NCBI GenBank assembly: GCA_934277545.1
Contig: CAKQUG010000001.1
Location: 234,292-298,291, forward strand
DNA from: an uncultured Alphaproteobacteria bacterium
GTDB taxonomy: Bacteria; Pseudomonadota; Alphaproteobacteria; RF32; CAG-239
Direction: 5' to 3'
Length of the DNA stretch: 64,000 nucleotides
In this document: piece by piece, positions 1-8,751 of the stretch
Layout of the letters: each line of letters starts with the position of its first letter
Position numbering within the stretch: position 1 is the first letter of the stretch
Position numbers and translations under genes: made by a program
The notes under the pieces: generated by a model
The model's database searches: none
Seen by the model: the letters and a program-made list of their open reading frames with translations, nothing else
Told to the model about the DNA's origin: nothing

Positions 1-2746
1 CAATTAAAATGGCGGCGCGGTTATAACCGATACGCAGCTTGCGCTGAATATAGCTGGTTGAGGCTTTTTTGTCGGCTCTTACAATTTCCACCGCCTGATT
101 ATATAAATCATCATCCTCTCCGCCGCTCATTTCGCTTCTGTCAAATACCGGTGTATCCTTACCGGTATTCAATTCGCCTTCCGTAACGTCTGCCACATAT
201 TTAGGTTCGCCTTCAGATTTAATAAATTCCACCACTCTTTCCACTTCGGCATCTGTAACAAAACAGCCGTGAACACGAATAGGACGCAAACCTGACGGCA
301 TATAAAGCATATCGCCCATACCCAGCAGTTGCTCGGCACCTTTTTCATTCAAAATCGTTTTACTGTCTATTCCCGTTGTTACATGGAAACTGATTCGGCT
401 CGGAAAGTTTGCCTTAATTGTACCGGTAATAACATCGACAGAAGGACGTTGAGTGGACATAATCAAATGAATGCCCGCGGCACGAGCCATTTGCGCCAAA
501 CGTTGAATAGCCGCTTCCACCTCTTTACCGGCAACCAACATTAAATCAGCCATTTCATCTACCACAATCACAATGTACGGCATAGGCGTGGTGTCAACAA
601 TTTGTTCTTCATACAAAGGACGTCCGGTCTCTTTATCAAAACCAACTTGAATAGTCTTTTTTATTTCTTTCCCGGTAGCGCGCATATCTGCAACTTTTTG
701 ATTATATCCGGCAATATTCCGCACATTTAAAAGCGCCATTGCGCGATAGCGGTCTTCCATTTCACGCACCGCCCATTTTAAGCCGACAACAGCTTTTCCC
801 GGGTCGGTGATAACCGGCGTCAACAGATGCGGAATACCGTTATACATTGAAAATTCCAATTGTTTAGGGTCAATCATAATCATTTTACATTGTTCCGGTG
901 TCATTCGATATAACAATGATAAAATCATGGAATTTACACCCACAGATTTACCGGAACCGGTAGTACCGGCCACTAACAGGTGCGGCATTTTTGCCAAATC
1001 GGCATAAACGTGCTGTCCTCCGATATCCTTGCCCAATGTAACATTTAGAATATTTTTACTGTTCTTAAATGCCGGATCTTCCAATAATTCACGCAGCCAC
1101 ACGGTTTGACGCTTAGCGTTCGGCAGTTCAATACCGATGGTGTTTTGTCCGCTGACCACAGCCATTCGCACCGACGCCGCCGCCATAGAACGAGCAATGT
1201 CGTCAGACAGACCGATAACACGCGCGGTTCTTGTACCCGGAGCAGGTTCTAATTCATAAAGCGTAACCACAGGTCCCGGACGGACTTTAACGATTTTACC
1301 TTTAATACCGAAATCCTGTAACACAGTTTCCAGTTTAGCGGCATTTTCTTTTAATTCCGCCTCATTATATTCAATATCCCCCTGCTCTTGAGGTATTGAA
1401 AGCAAATCAATATCAGGCAGCTGATATTCTTTTGCCGCTTCTTTTGCCGGCTGTGTTGTAGCAACCTCTGACTGCACCGATTTTTTTGTTTGTTCTGTTT
1501 CAGTATCCTTATTTATCTTAGCAAAATCAGGAATCGGTGTCGGCTCGATTCTTTTTACCGCCGCAGGCTCGGAATTAACCGGCTGCTGAGCCTGTAAAGT
1601 TGCAGAAAACGATGAAATCTTCGGAATATTAAGCAGTTCTTCCTGTTTTGCTTCATTAACGGCCGAAACATTTTGTTTACCGGCAAAAGAACGAACTCCT
1701 TCAGTTTGATAAATATCTTCAGGTGTAATTTTTTTTGACGGCTTTTTTACATTTTGATTTGCAAAATCGCCTTCTTTAATAAAATCAAATGTCGGATTAT
1801 AACTTTTTTGTACGGACTCCGACTCGCTTTCCGGCATTTCTATCGCCAAGCTGCCCATTGTCTGATTTGGAATCTCTATTTGCAAACCGGATGTTTGATG
1901 TCCGGACATTACCGCGGCAGTTGAAACTTCTGCCTGCGGAGCTGTGATAATACCGGAATTTTGTATCTGCAACATATTTTCGGTTTTAGCAAAACTTGGT
2001 TCCATACGCCGCGATGAAACCTGATTATTTTTATGAATCAGTTTATTTTGCAAATAACTGGGATTAAGTTCTTTAAATTCGCTGAAATTACGGATATTTG
2101 CTACGCGTTTTCCTATATTGACGGCAAACAGTCCGATATTCTTAAAAATATTGCCTATACGCGAGGTCAGGCGCAGCCATAAAGTAAAAGTAATTCCGGC
2201 GGAAAAATTAAACGCTAAAATGCTGATGAATAAAATAATTCCTTTCAACAACAATACATTATACGAAAATTTCAACATATTTATATAATTGTTAAGCGGT
2301 CGACTGATACTGCGACTCCACTCGCCGGTTAAATTGTACGGCAGATTAAAACGCCCTAAAAACGAGCTGCAGGTAAGGTCTATAAAAGCGGCAAAACACA
2401 GCAAACCGACAAACCAGGCAAAAATCCGCATTTTATATTCGGCAAAGGATTGAAAACGCATCAAACCGATTCCCCACAAAATGGGCACAACCAAATAAAC
2501 TATAAATGCCAAACCGAAAGTACTCAGCACAAAATCGGCACAGGATGCACCGAAAAAGCCCAGCCAATTTTGCACAACGGCATTTTCTGACGCCGCTTTA
2601 TTAAAAGACGGGTCCTCTGCGTTATAACTGAAAAGACTTATATATATAAGCAACGGAACAATAATCAAACTTAATCCGATTAACTCTAGCAACAGCTTTT
2701 GCCACCAACTTTTTTGCTTTTCTTTCACAGTTTTCTTCTTACTCAT
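1..2746 (-). CDS. ftsK: DNA translocase FtsK (3' end outside window)
   Basis: FtsK is the septal DNA pump that moves chromosome ends and the dif region through the closing septum. About 915 residues are visible from the ATG at 2746, which follows an AGAGGA ribosome site. The N-terminus has several hydrophobic helices (roughly residues 15-200). A long Gln/Glu/Ser-rich linker follows, to about residue 420, and then the RecA-like motor. The Walker A motif GTTGSGKS lies near residue 597 (positions 944-969) and Walker B is VIVVDEMADL. The last visible residues are the winged-helix gamma domain, so only a few C-terminal residues are missing. Divergent from fabD. Identification is firm. Confidence 0.96.
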   Translation of the reverse strand, partial: MSKKKTVKEKQKSWWQKLLLELIGLSLIIVPLLIYISLFSYNAEDPSFNKAASENAVVQNWLGFFGASCADFVLSTFGLAFIVYLVVPILWGIGLMRFQSFAEYKMRIFAWFVGLLCFAAFIDLTCSSFLGRFNLPYNLTGEWSRSISRPLNNYINMLKFSYNVLLLKGIILFISILAFNFSAGITFTLWLRLTSRIGNIFKNIGLFAVNIGKRVANIRNFSEFKELNPSYLQNKLIHKNNQVSSRRMEPSFAKTENMLQIQNSGIITAPQAEVSTAAVMSGHQTSGLQIEIPNQTMGSLAIEMPESESESVQKSYNPTFDFIKEGDFANQNVKKPSKKITPEDIYQTEGVRSFAGKQNVSAVNEAKQEELLNIPKISSFSATLQAQQPVNSEPAAVKRIEPTPIPDFAKINKDTETEQTKKSVQSEVATTQPAKEAAKEYQLPDIDLLSIPQEQGDIEYNEAELKENAAKLETVLQDFGIKGKIVKVRPGPVVTLYELEPAPGTRTARVIGLSDDIARSMAAASVRMAVVSGQNTIGIELPNAKRQTVWLRELLEDPAFKNSKNILNVTLGKDIGGQHVYADLAKMPHLLVAGTTGSGKSVGVNSMILSLLYRMTPEQCKMIMIDPKQLEFSMYNGIPHLLTPVITDPGKAVVGLKWAVREMEDRYRAMALLNVRNIAGYNQKVADMRATGKEIKKTIQVGFDKETGRPLYEEQIVDTTPMPYIVIVVDEMADLMLVAGKEVEAAIQRLAQMARAAGIHLIMSTQRPSVDVITGTIKANFPSRISFHVTTGIDSKTILNEKGAEQLLGMGDMLYMPSGLRPIRVHGCFVTDAEVERVVEFIKSEGEPKYVADVTEGELNTGKDTPVFDRSEMSGGEDDDLYNQAVEIVRADKKASTSYIQRKLRIGYNRAAILI

Positions 2747-2810
2747 AATATCCTCTGAATTTTATGCAGATTTAATGCAGAAAGTATAGTTAAAAATGTT
2801 CAACAAATTA

Positions 2811-2825
2811 TTAAAAATTACTTAA
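2811..2825. promoter_or_regulatory. TTAA-N7-TTAA motif (CtrA-like) between ftsK and fabD
   Basis: The sequence TTAA-AAATTAC-TTAA matches the full CtrA recognition pattern known from Caulobacter. It sits in the shared control region of ftsK (minus) and fabD (plus). In A+T-rich spacer DNA such a match can arise by chance, so this is only a candidate site. Confidence 0.3.
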
Positions 2826-2862
2826 AACAGCAAAACGGTGTTGATAAAAATTTTCTAAAAAC

Positions 2863-2890
2863 TTGACATTTGACACCAGCGCTATACACT
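2863..2890 (+). promoter_or_regulatory. Sigma70-type promoter for fabD-fabG
   Basis: A perfect -35 TTGACA (2863-2868) is followed after 16 bases by TACACT (2885-2890). Transcription would start near 2897, just ahead of the AAAAGGAG ribosome site and the fabD ATG at 2919. Confidence 0.5.
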
Positions 2891-2918
2891 CTGCCCAGAA
2901 TAAAAGGAGAATATTTTA

Positions 2919-3863
2919 ATGAAATATGCTTTTGTATTTCCCGGTCAAGGCTCACAATTTGTGGGCATGGGAAAGGAATTGGCCGAAAATTTTGCCTCTG
3001 CGAAAGAAGTTTTCCAAGAAGTAAATGATGCCTTATCTCAAGACTTATTCAAAATTATGACCGATGGTCCGGATAGCGAATTAACCATGACTGCCAACAC
3101 TCAGCCGGCGTTAATGGCTTTTTCCATGGCTGTTGTGCGTGTTTTGGAAAAAGATTTCGGAATTAAACTGAAAGACAAAGCCGCATTTGTGGCCGGTCAT
3201 TCTTTGGGTGAATATTCAGCAGCTTGCAGCGCCGGAGTATTTTCTCTCGGAGACACCGCAAAACTGTTGCGAATTCGCGGAAACGCCATGCAAAACGCTG
3301 TTCCCTTGGGAATCGGCGGCATGGCTGCGGTTTTAGGCTTGTCCTATAAAGACGTCGGCGCTTTGGTTGAGGCTTGCTCAAATGGTAAGGACACTTGCGT
3401 TGCCGCTAATGATAATTCCGACGGTCAAGTTGTTTTATCCGGCTCAATGGCCGCCATTGACCGCGCGGTAGAAATTGCTCCGGAGTTTGGCGCCCGCAAA
3501 TGCGTCAAGCTGGCGGTAAGCGCTCCGTTCCACAGTCCGTTTATGCGTCCGGCCGCCGATGCGATGGCTCGCGCGTTTATGGAGGTTGAAGCGCATAACG
3601 CTGAAATTCCGTTGATTGCCAATGTGCTGGCGGAACCGATTACGGAACATAAAGAAATTATTAAGCATTTAATCGAGCAGGTAACCGGTACGGTGCGTTG
3701 GCGCGAAACCATGGCTTATTTGCAAGAACAAGGCGTTACGGATTTGGTTGAACTCGGTGCCGGCAAAGTGTTGTCGGGTATTGCAAAACGCAGCCATAAA
3801 GAAATGAACGCTTTTTCTGTCGGTTCAGCAGAAGAAATTGAAGAACTGGCAAAAAATTTATAA
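2919..3863 (+). CDS. fabD: Malonyl-CoA:ACP transacylase FabD
   Basis: FabD transfers malonyl from CoA to acyl carrier protein, the committed loading step of type II fatty acid synthesis in the cytoplasm. At 314 residues it is the usual length. The oxyanion motif GQGSQ lies at 9-13, the nucleophile elbow GHSLG has Ser95, and the catalytic His205 is in APFHSPF. The start follows AAAAGGAG. fabG begins 17 bases downstream, so the two form an operon. A canonical acpP and fabF do not follow fabG, unlike the usual fab cluster. Confidence 0.97.
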   Translation: MKYAFVFPGQGSQFVGMGKELAENFASAKEVFQEVNDALSQDLFKIMTDGPDSELTMTANTQPALMAFSMAVVRVLEKDFGIKLKDKAAFVAGHSLGEYSAACSAGVFSLGDTAKLLRIRGNAMQNAVPLGIGGMAAVLGLSYKDVGALVEACSNGKDTCVAANDNSDGQVVLSGSMAAIDRAVEIAPEFGARKCVKLAVSAPFHSPFMRPAADAMARAFMEVEAHNAEIPLIANVLAEPITEHKEIIKHLIEQVTGTVRWRETMAYLQEQGVTDLVELGAGKVLSGIAKRSHKEMNAFSVGSAEEIEELAKNL

Positions 3864-3880
3864 CAGAAAGGAATAAAAAT

Positions 3881-4618
3881 ATGTTTAGATTAGATGGTAA
3901 AGTTGCTTTGATTACCGGTGCTGCCGGCGGTTTGGGACACAAAATCGCTCACACTCTGCATGAACAAGGCGCTATTTTGGCTTTGACAGACATGAATGCC
4001 GAAAGATTGGAAGCTCTTAAAGCCGAATTGGGCAGCAATGCAGAATGTTTTGTTGCTAACTTGACCGATGGCGAAGCCGTTAAAAATCTGGTTAAAGAAG
4101 TAGAAGAAAAAATGGGCCGCATTGATATTTTGGTAAACAACGCCGGCTTAACCCGCGATAATTTGTTTATCAGAATGAGTGATGAAGATTGGCAGTTGGT
4201 TTTAGATGTAAACCTGACAGCCGGTTTCAAATTGGCAAAAGCAGCTGTTCGCGGCATGATGAAACGTCGTTTCGGACGTATTATCGGTATTGCTTCCGTA
4301 GTTGGTGTTATGGGTAACGCCGGTCAGGCTAACTATTCTGCTTCCAAAGCAGGTATGATTGCCATGAACAAATGTTTGGCTCAAGAAGTCGGTTCCCGCG
4401 GCATTACCGTAAACTCTATCGCTCCGGGCTTTATCAGAACTCCGATGACAGATGTTTTGCCTGATGACGTTAAAGCCGCTTTGTTATCCAAAATTCCGGA
4501 AGCTAAATTGGGTGAAGCTCAGGATATTGCCAACGTTGTTGCTTTCTTGGCTTCTGATGAAGCTCAATACATTACCGGTCAGACAATCCATGTAAACGGT
4601 GGTATGGCTATGATTTAA
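3881..4618 (+). CDS. fabG: 3-oxoacyl-ACP reductase FabG
   Basis: FabG is the NADPH-dependent short-chain dehydrogenase that reduces 3-oxoacyl-ACP in fatty acid elongation. At 245 residues it is full length. The Rossmann motif GAAGGLG is at about 12-18, NNAG follows the fourth strand, and the active-site YSASK contains the Tyr and Lys. The C-terminus ends with the family-typical TGQTIHVNGG segment. It lies 17 bases after fabD with a GAAAGGA ribosome site and ends at a strong terminator. Confidence 0.97.
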   Translation: MFRLDGKVALITGAAGGLGHKIAHTLHEQGAILALTDMNAERLEALKAELGSNAECFVANLTDGEAVKNLVKEVEEKMGRIDILVNNAGLTRDNLFIRMSDEDWQLVLDVNLTAGFKLAKAAVRGMMKRRFGRIIGIASVVGVMGNAGQANYSASKAGMIAMNKCLAQEVGSRGITVNSIAPGFIRTPMTDVLPDDVKAALLSKIPEAKLGEAQDIANVVAFLASDEAQYITGQTIHVNGGMAMI

Positions 4619-4640
4619 TCACTTCTGTGATTAAATTTCA

Positions 4641-4670
4641 AAGACGCTTGATAAATCAGGCGTCTTTTTT
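4641..4670 (+). terminator. Rho-independent terminator after fabG
   Basis: The stem AAGACGC (4641-4647) pairs with GCGTCTT (4660-4666) across a 12-base loop and is followed by a T run. It ends the fabD-fabG operon. Confidence 0.85.
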
Positions 4671-4694
4671 AATATCGACAAAACACAACTTTTA

Positions 4695-4723
4695 TTGACA
4701 AATTGAAATTTTGTGCTTATATA
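4695..4723 (+). promoter_or_regulatory. Near-consensus promoter for the ACP-like gene
   Basis: TTGACA (4695-4700), a 17-base spacer and TATATA (4718-4723), with transcription expected near 4731. The promoter lies downstream of an in-frame TTG at 4703, so that codon cannot be the start on this transcript. This fixes the start of the next gene at 4763. Confidence 0.65.
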
Positions 4724-4762
4724 AATTTATCATTTTTATTATTAACTTTAATTTTTATCATT

Positions 4763-5011
4763 ATGGCTAAATTGAATAATAGCGAATTGCAAAAAAAATT
4801 GATATCTTTCATTGAAGACATCACGATAGGACAAGAAAATGTTAAACCGGACACACCTTTATATGATTTGGGGTTGGACAGCCTTGACTACACGAATTTG
4901 TGCTATCAACTGGAAAATTTGGGTTACGATTTTGACAAAGCACTAAATTATTGCTTATCAAATAAGAACGTAACCATCAGCAGTCTTGCTATATATCTGG
5001 ACAGCCTTTAG
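4763..5011 (+). CDS. Stand-alone acyl-carrier-protein-like protein
   Basis: An 82-residue helical protein with a phosphopantetheine-type motif LGLDSLD. Ser40 is the expected attachment site. The segment after the DSL is clearly unlike housekeeping AcpP: Asn, Cys and Tyr replace the usual VELVMALE-like helix, and the C-terminus ends in LAIYLDSL. The ATG at 4763 has no Shine-Dalgarno sequence. It has its own promoter and terminator and is not in the fab operon. It may be a specialised carrier for a secondary or envelope acylation pathway; whether it is pantetheinylated is not shown. Confidence 0.7.
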   Translation: MAKLNNSELQKKLISFIEDITIGQENVKPDTPLYDLGLDSLDYTNLCYQLENLGYDFDKALNYCLSNKNVTISSLAIYLDSL

Positions 5012-5024
5012 CACCTGATTCTTC

Positions 5025-5062
5025 AAAAAAAGAGAGCCGCTTTACCGCAGCTCCCTTTTTTT
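5025..5062. terminator. Bidirectional terminator
   Basis: A run of A (5025-5031), a GAGC...GCTC stem enclosing a CCGC/GC segment, and a run of T (5056-5062) give a hairpin readable from both sides. It separates the plus-strand carrier gene from the convergent parvulin gene. Confidence 0.7.
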
Positions 5063-5078
5063 GAAAATTCAGAAAAGA

Positions 5079-5918
5079 TTATTTCTTTTCTTCTTCGGCG
5101 ATTTTTTTGCCTTTTAAGTCAAACTTTTCAATTTGAGCGTTTTGATGCAAATCGGAAACAATCTGACCAACAGCCTGCTGAGACAAATTGCCTTTAATTT
5201 GTTCGGCAACCGCTTCAAAAGCCAAAGGCTTGGAATCTCTTACATCTTCAACCCAAATTACATGATAGCCAAATTCTGTTTTAACAGGTTTTTTAGAGAA
5301 AGTGCCTTTTTTCATAGCAAATGCGGCTTCGGAAAATTCCGGAACCATGGCGTCGGCAGTAAAGTAGCCCAAATCAGCCTGATCTTTAGAATATTGTTTA
5401 GCCAAATCATCAAATTTTGCAGATTTTTTATTTAATTTAGCAATAATTTCTTCTGCCAATTTTTCATCATCAACCAAAATGTGCTTAGCTTTGATTTCTT
5501 TTTCACTCTTAAAATTAGCAACATATTCGTCATAAACTTTCTTAACTTCTTCGTCGGTAACTTTTTGAGCTATCTGGCGGTCAATATAAACTTTGCGAGC
5601 CAAATCATCCTGCATTGCAGCCAATTCTTTCTGATATTCGGCAGAAGATTGAACATTAGCGGCAGTTGCGGCCTGCAAAGCCAATTTGCTGTTAATCATA
5701 ACTTCCAAAGCACGATTATAAAATTCTTCAAAAGAGACCTGAGCTTTAATTTGCGGTGTCTGTTCGTAAGCGTCTTTAATTTCAGCTACGGTAATTTGTT
5801 CGCCGTTCACAACAGCGGCAACCCCGTTATTTCTTTCGGCGTAAACTTTATAAGTAAACGCGCCGGCCAGCAAAACCACAACAGCGGCGGTAGTGGCGAA
5901 AACATATTTTTTTTGCAT
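5079..5918 (-). CDS. Membrane-anchored parvulin-type peptidyl-prolyl isomerase
   Basis: A 279-residue envelope foldase. It has a short cytoplasmic start and one hydrophobic helix (about 7-26), then a periplasmic part. A SurA/PrsA-like helical region (about 35-135) precedes a parvulin domain (about 142-240) with the family motifs KAKHILV, LGYF and FGYHVIWV. The tail is Lys/Glu-rich. A ribosome site GGAGGAAT precedes the ATG. Divergent from secA, consistent with a role in folding exported proteins. The family is clear; whether it equals PpiC, PrsA or PpiD functionally is not. Confidence 0.9.
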   Translation of the reverse strand: MQKKYVFATTAAVVVLLAGAFTYKVYAERNNGVAAVVNGEQITVAEIKDAYEQTPQIKAQVSFEEFYNRALEVMINSKLALQAATAANVQSSAEYQKELAAMQDDLARKVYIDRQIAQKVTDEEVKKVYDEYVANFKSEKEIKAKHILVDDEKLAEEIIAKLNKKSAKFDDLAKQYSKDQADLGYFTADAMVPEFSEAAFAMKKGTFSKKPVKTEFGYHVIWVEDVRDSKPLAFEAVAEQIKGNLSQQAVGQIVSDLHQNAQIEKFDLKGKKIAEEEKK

Positions 5919-6079
5919 AGATTCCTCCTAAAATAAACAAATCGTTAACATCATATATACAATCTACATAAAATTCAAAGGATTTTTTAGCGGTGGTTCA
6001 TAACTTTTGCGCAAAGACTTGACTTTATAATTTTATCAAACTAAATGTATTTTGAAATAATATATTATAAGGAACGTCA

Positions 6080-8749
6080 ATGTTAGGAAAAATTGCCCGT
6101 AAAATTTTTGGCAGCGCCAATGACCGCTTTGTTAAAAAACTATATAAAACCGTAAATCAAATCAACGCTTTAGAGCCTGATTTCATCAAATTATCCGATG
6201 AAGAGTTAAAAGCTAAAACGCAAGAATTCCGCAACCGCTTGAAAAACGGAGAAACTTTGGATGATATTTTGCCGGAGGCTTTTGCGACGGTGCGCGAAGC
6301 GTCAAAACGCGTTATGGGACAGCGCCATTATGATGTGCAGTTAATCGGCGGCATGGTTTTGCACAAAGGCATGATTGCCGAAATGAAAACCGGTGAAGGC
6401 AAAACATTGGTAGCGACTTTGGCCGCATACTTAAATGCTTTGGAAGGCAAAGGCGTTCACATCGTAACCGTTAACGATTATTTGGCCAAACGCGACGCCG
6501 AATGGATGGGCAAAATTTACCGCTTTTTAGGCTTGACCGTTGACTACATTATTCACGGCAAAAATGACAACGAACGCCGTTTGGCATATAATTCCGACAT
6601 TGTTTACGCCACCAACAACGAATTGGGCTTTGACTATTTGCGCGACAATATGAAATTCAGCTTGTATGAACGTGTGCAGCGCGATTTTAACTTTGCGATT
6701 GTCGACGAAGTTGACTCCATTTTGATTGACGAAGCCAGAACACCGTTAATTATTTCCGGCGAAGCCGAAGATTCTTCCGCCACCTACATAAGCGTTTCCA
6801 ACTTAATGCCGCAGCTGCTGCCGGAAGATTATGAAAAAGATGAAAAACAAAAGAATGTAACCTTAACCGAAACCGGTATGGAACACGTCGAAAAATTGCT
6901 GCGCGAAGCCGGTTTAATAAAAGAGGGCTCACTGTATGACATCGGCAATGTCGGTTTGGTTCAGCATGTTAACAACGCGTTGCGCGCTCATAAAATGTTT
7001 CAAAAAGACGTAGACTACATCGTTAAAGACGGCAAAGTCGTAATCGTTGACGAGTTTACCGGCCGTATTATGGAGGGACGCCGTTTCAGCGACGGACTGC
7101 ACCAGGCGTTAGAGGCTAAAGAAGGCGTGAAAATTCAGTCTGAAAATCAGACTTTGGCTTCCATCACCTTCCAAAACTACTTCCGTCTGTATCCGAAATT
7201 ATCGGGTATGACCGGTACGGCAATGACCGAAGAAACCGAGTTTTGCGATATTTATAACTTGGTTTGCGTAGAAATTCCTACCAACAAACCGGTGCAGCGT
7301 GAAGATTTACATGATGAAATTTACCGCACCGAGGGCGAGAAATACCGTGCCATTATTAACACAATTCTTGATTGTAACCGCCGAGGTCAGCCGGTTTTAG
7401 TCGGCACCACCTCAGTAGAAAAATCCGAAATTATTGCCAACCTTTTACACAAAGCAGCTCCAAATTTACACTTTGAGGTACTGAACGCCCGCTATCATGA
7501 ACGCGAAGCAGCCATTGTGGCGCAAGCCGGCGTTTCCGGAGCCGTTACCATTGCCACGAACATGGCCGGACGCGGTACGGATATTCAGCTGGGCGGCAAC
7601 CCGGAAATGAAATTGCAGGAAATGCTTAAAGGCGACGAGACACCAGAACAAATTGCCGAGCTCAAAAAGAAAATAGATGCAGAAGTTGCTGCCGACAAAG
7701 AAAAAGTTTTGGCTGCCGGCGGACTTTATATTTTAGGCACCGAACGCCATGAAAGCCGCCGTATTGATAATCAGCTGCGCGGCCGTGCCGGACGTCAGGG
7801 CGACCCGGGAACTTCTAAATTTTTCCTTTCCATGCAGGACGATTTAATGCGTATTTTCGGTTCGGAAAAAATGTCAAACGTTTTACAACGTTTAGGCTTG
7901 CCGGAAGGCGAAGCGCTGGTTCACCCGTGGATTAGCAAGGCTTTGGAAAAAGCTCAGCAAAAAGTGGAAGAACGCAACTTTGATATTCGTAAAAATTTGC
8001 TCAAATATGATAACGTCATGAACGAGCAGCGCAAAATTATTTATGAACAGCGCCGTGAAATTATGGAAAGCGAAGATTTGTCCGACACCATAAAAGATAT
8101 GCGCGACGAATATTTAAGCGGTATTATCGACGCCCATGTTCCTTACGGCACCGGTGCGGCGGAATGGGACAAAGAAAGCCTGAAACAGGATTTGTCCGCG
8201 GCAACCGGCTTTGTATTGCCGATAACCAACTGGTGCAATGAACCTGAACTGGACAGCGAAGGTTTTAAAGAACGCATTTTACAGGAAGTTGACAGTCGCA
8301 TGGCGGAACGAGCAGCTTCTTTGCCGGCCGAAGCCGTTAAAATGGTACAGAAAAGCATTTTTCTGCAAGTGCTCGACCAGCTGTGGAAAGACCATATTGC
8401 CACTTTGGATTTAATGCGACACACTATTGTTTTGCGCGCTTACGGTCAAAAAGACCCGCTGAACGAATATAAAAAAGAAGCATTCAATATGTTCTCGCGC
8501 ATGCTGGACATTTTGAAACAGCGCGTTACCGTAGTAATTTGCCACACTGTAATTCAAACGGATTCGCAGGAACAAATGCAAAAAGCAATGGACAAAGAAC
8601 AAAACCGTCCGATGTCGGCTGTTCACGAAGGCGACGAACCTTTGAAAAAACTTGACCCATCCATGTTTGTCGGAGTTTCAAGAAACGACCCGTGCCCTTG
8701 CGGCAGCGGCAAAAAGTTTAAGCATTGCCACGGAAGAATTACGGAATAG
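6080..8749 (+). CDS. secA: Preprotein translocase ATPase SecA
   Basis: SecA drives post-translational protein export through SecYEG. At 889 residues it is full length. Walker A is MKTGEGKT near residue 105 and the DEAD-like VDEVDSILIDEAR follows near 210. The second motor half contains GTTSVEKSE, NMAGRGTDI and RGRAGRQGD. The C-terminus is the zinc-binding SEC-C tail with CPCGSGKKFKHCH, which binds SecB, and secB is present at 19.8 kb. The start has AAGGAA. An upstream TTGACT at 6019 may be the -35. Two bases separate it from the pilin-like gene. Confidence 0.98.
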   Translation: MLGKIARKIFGSANDRFVKKLYKTVNQINALEPDFIKLSDEELKAKTQEFRNRLKNGETLDDILPEAFATVREASKRVMGQRHYDVQLIGGMVLHKGMIAEMKTGEGKTLVATLAAYLNALEGKGVHIVTVNDYLAKRDAEWMGKIYRFLGLTVDYIIHGKNDNERRLAYNSDIVYATNNELGFDYLRDNMKFSLYERVQRDFNFAIVDEVDSILIDEARTPLIISGEAEDSSATYISVSNLMPQLLPEDYEKDEKQKNVTLTETGMEHVEKLLREAGLIKEGSLYDIGNVGLVQHVNNALRAHKMFQKDVDYIVKDGKVVIVDEFTGRIMEGRRFSDGLHQALEAKEGVKIQSENQTLASITFQNYFRLYPKLSGMTGTAMTEETEFCDIYNLVCVEIPTNKPVQREDLHDEIYRTEGEKYRAIINTILDCNRRGQPVLVGTTSVEKSEIIANLLHKAAPNLHFEVLNARYHEREAAIVAQAGVSGAVTIATNMAGRGTDIQLGGNPEMKLQEMLKGDETPEQIAELKKKIDAEVAADKEKVLAAGGLYILGTERHESRRIDNQLRGRAGRQGDPGTSKFFLSMQDDLMRIFGSEKMSNVLQRLGLPEGEALVHPWISKALEKAQQKVEERNFDIRKNLLKYDNVMNEQRKIIYEQRREIMESEDLSDTIKDMRDEYLSGIIDAHVPYGTGAAEWDKESLKQDLSAATGFVLPITNWCNEPELDSEGFKERILQEVDSRMAERAASLPAEAVKMVQKSIFLQVLDQLWKDHIATLDLMRHTIVLRAYGQKDPLNEYKKEAFNMFSRMLDILKQRVTVVICHTVIQTDSQEQMQKAMDKEQNRPMSAVHEGDEPLKKLDPSMFVGVSRNDPCPCGSGKKFKHCHGRITE

Positions 8750-8751
8750 CC

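Noticed and set aside
4703..4762. TTG start extending the carrier protein by 20 hydrophobic residues
   Set aside because: The extension covers the -10 element of the gene's own promoter; the ATG at 4763 fits better with the carrier fold.
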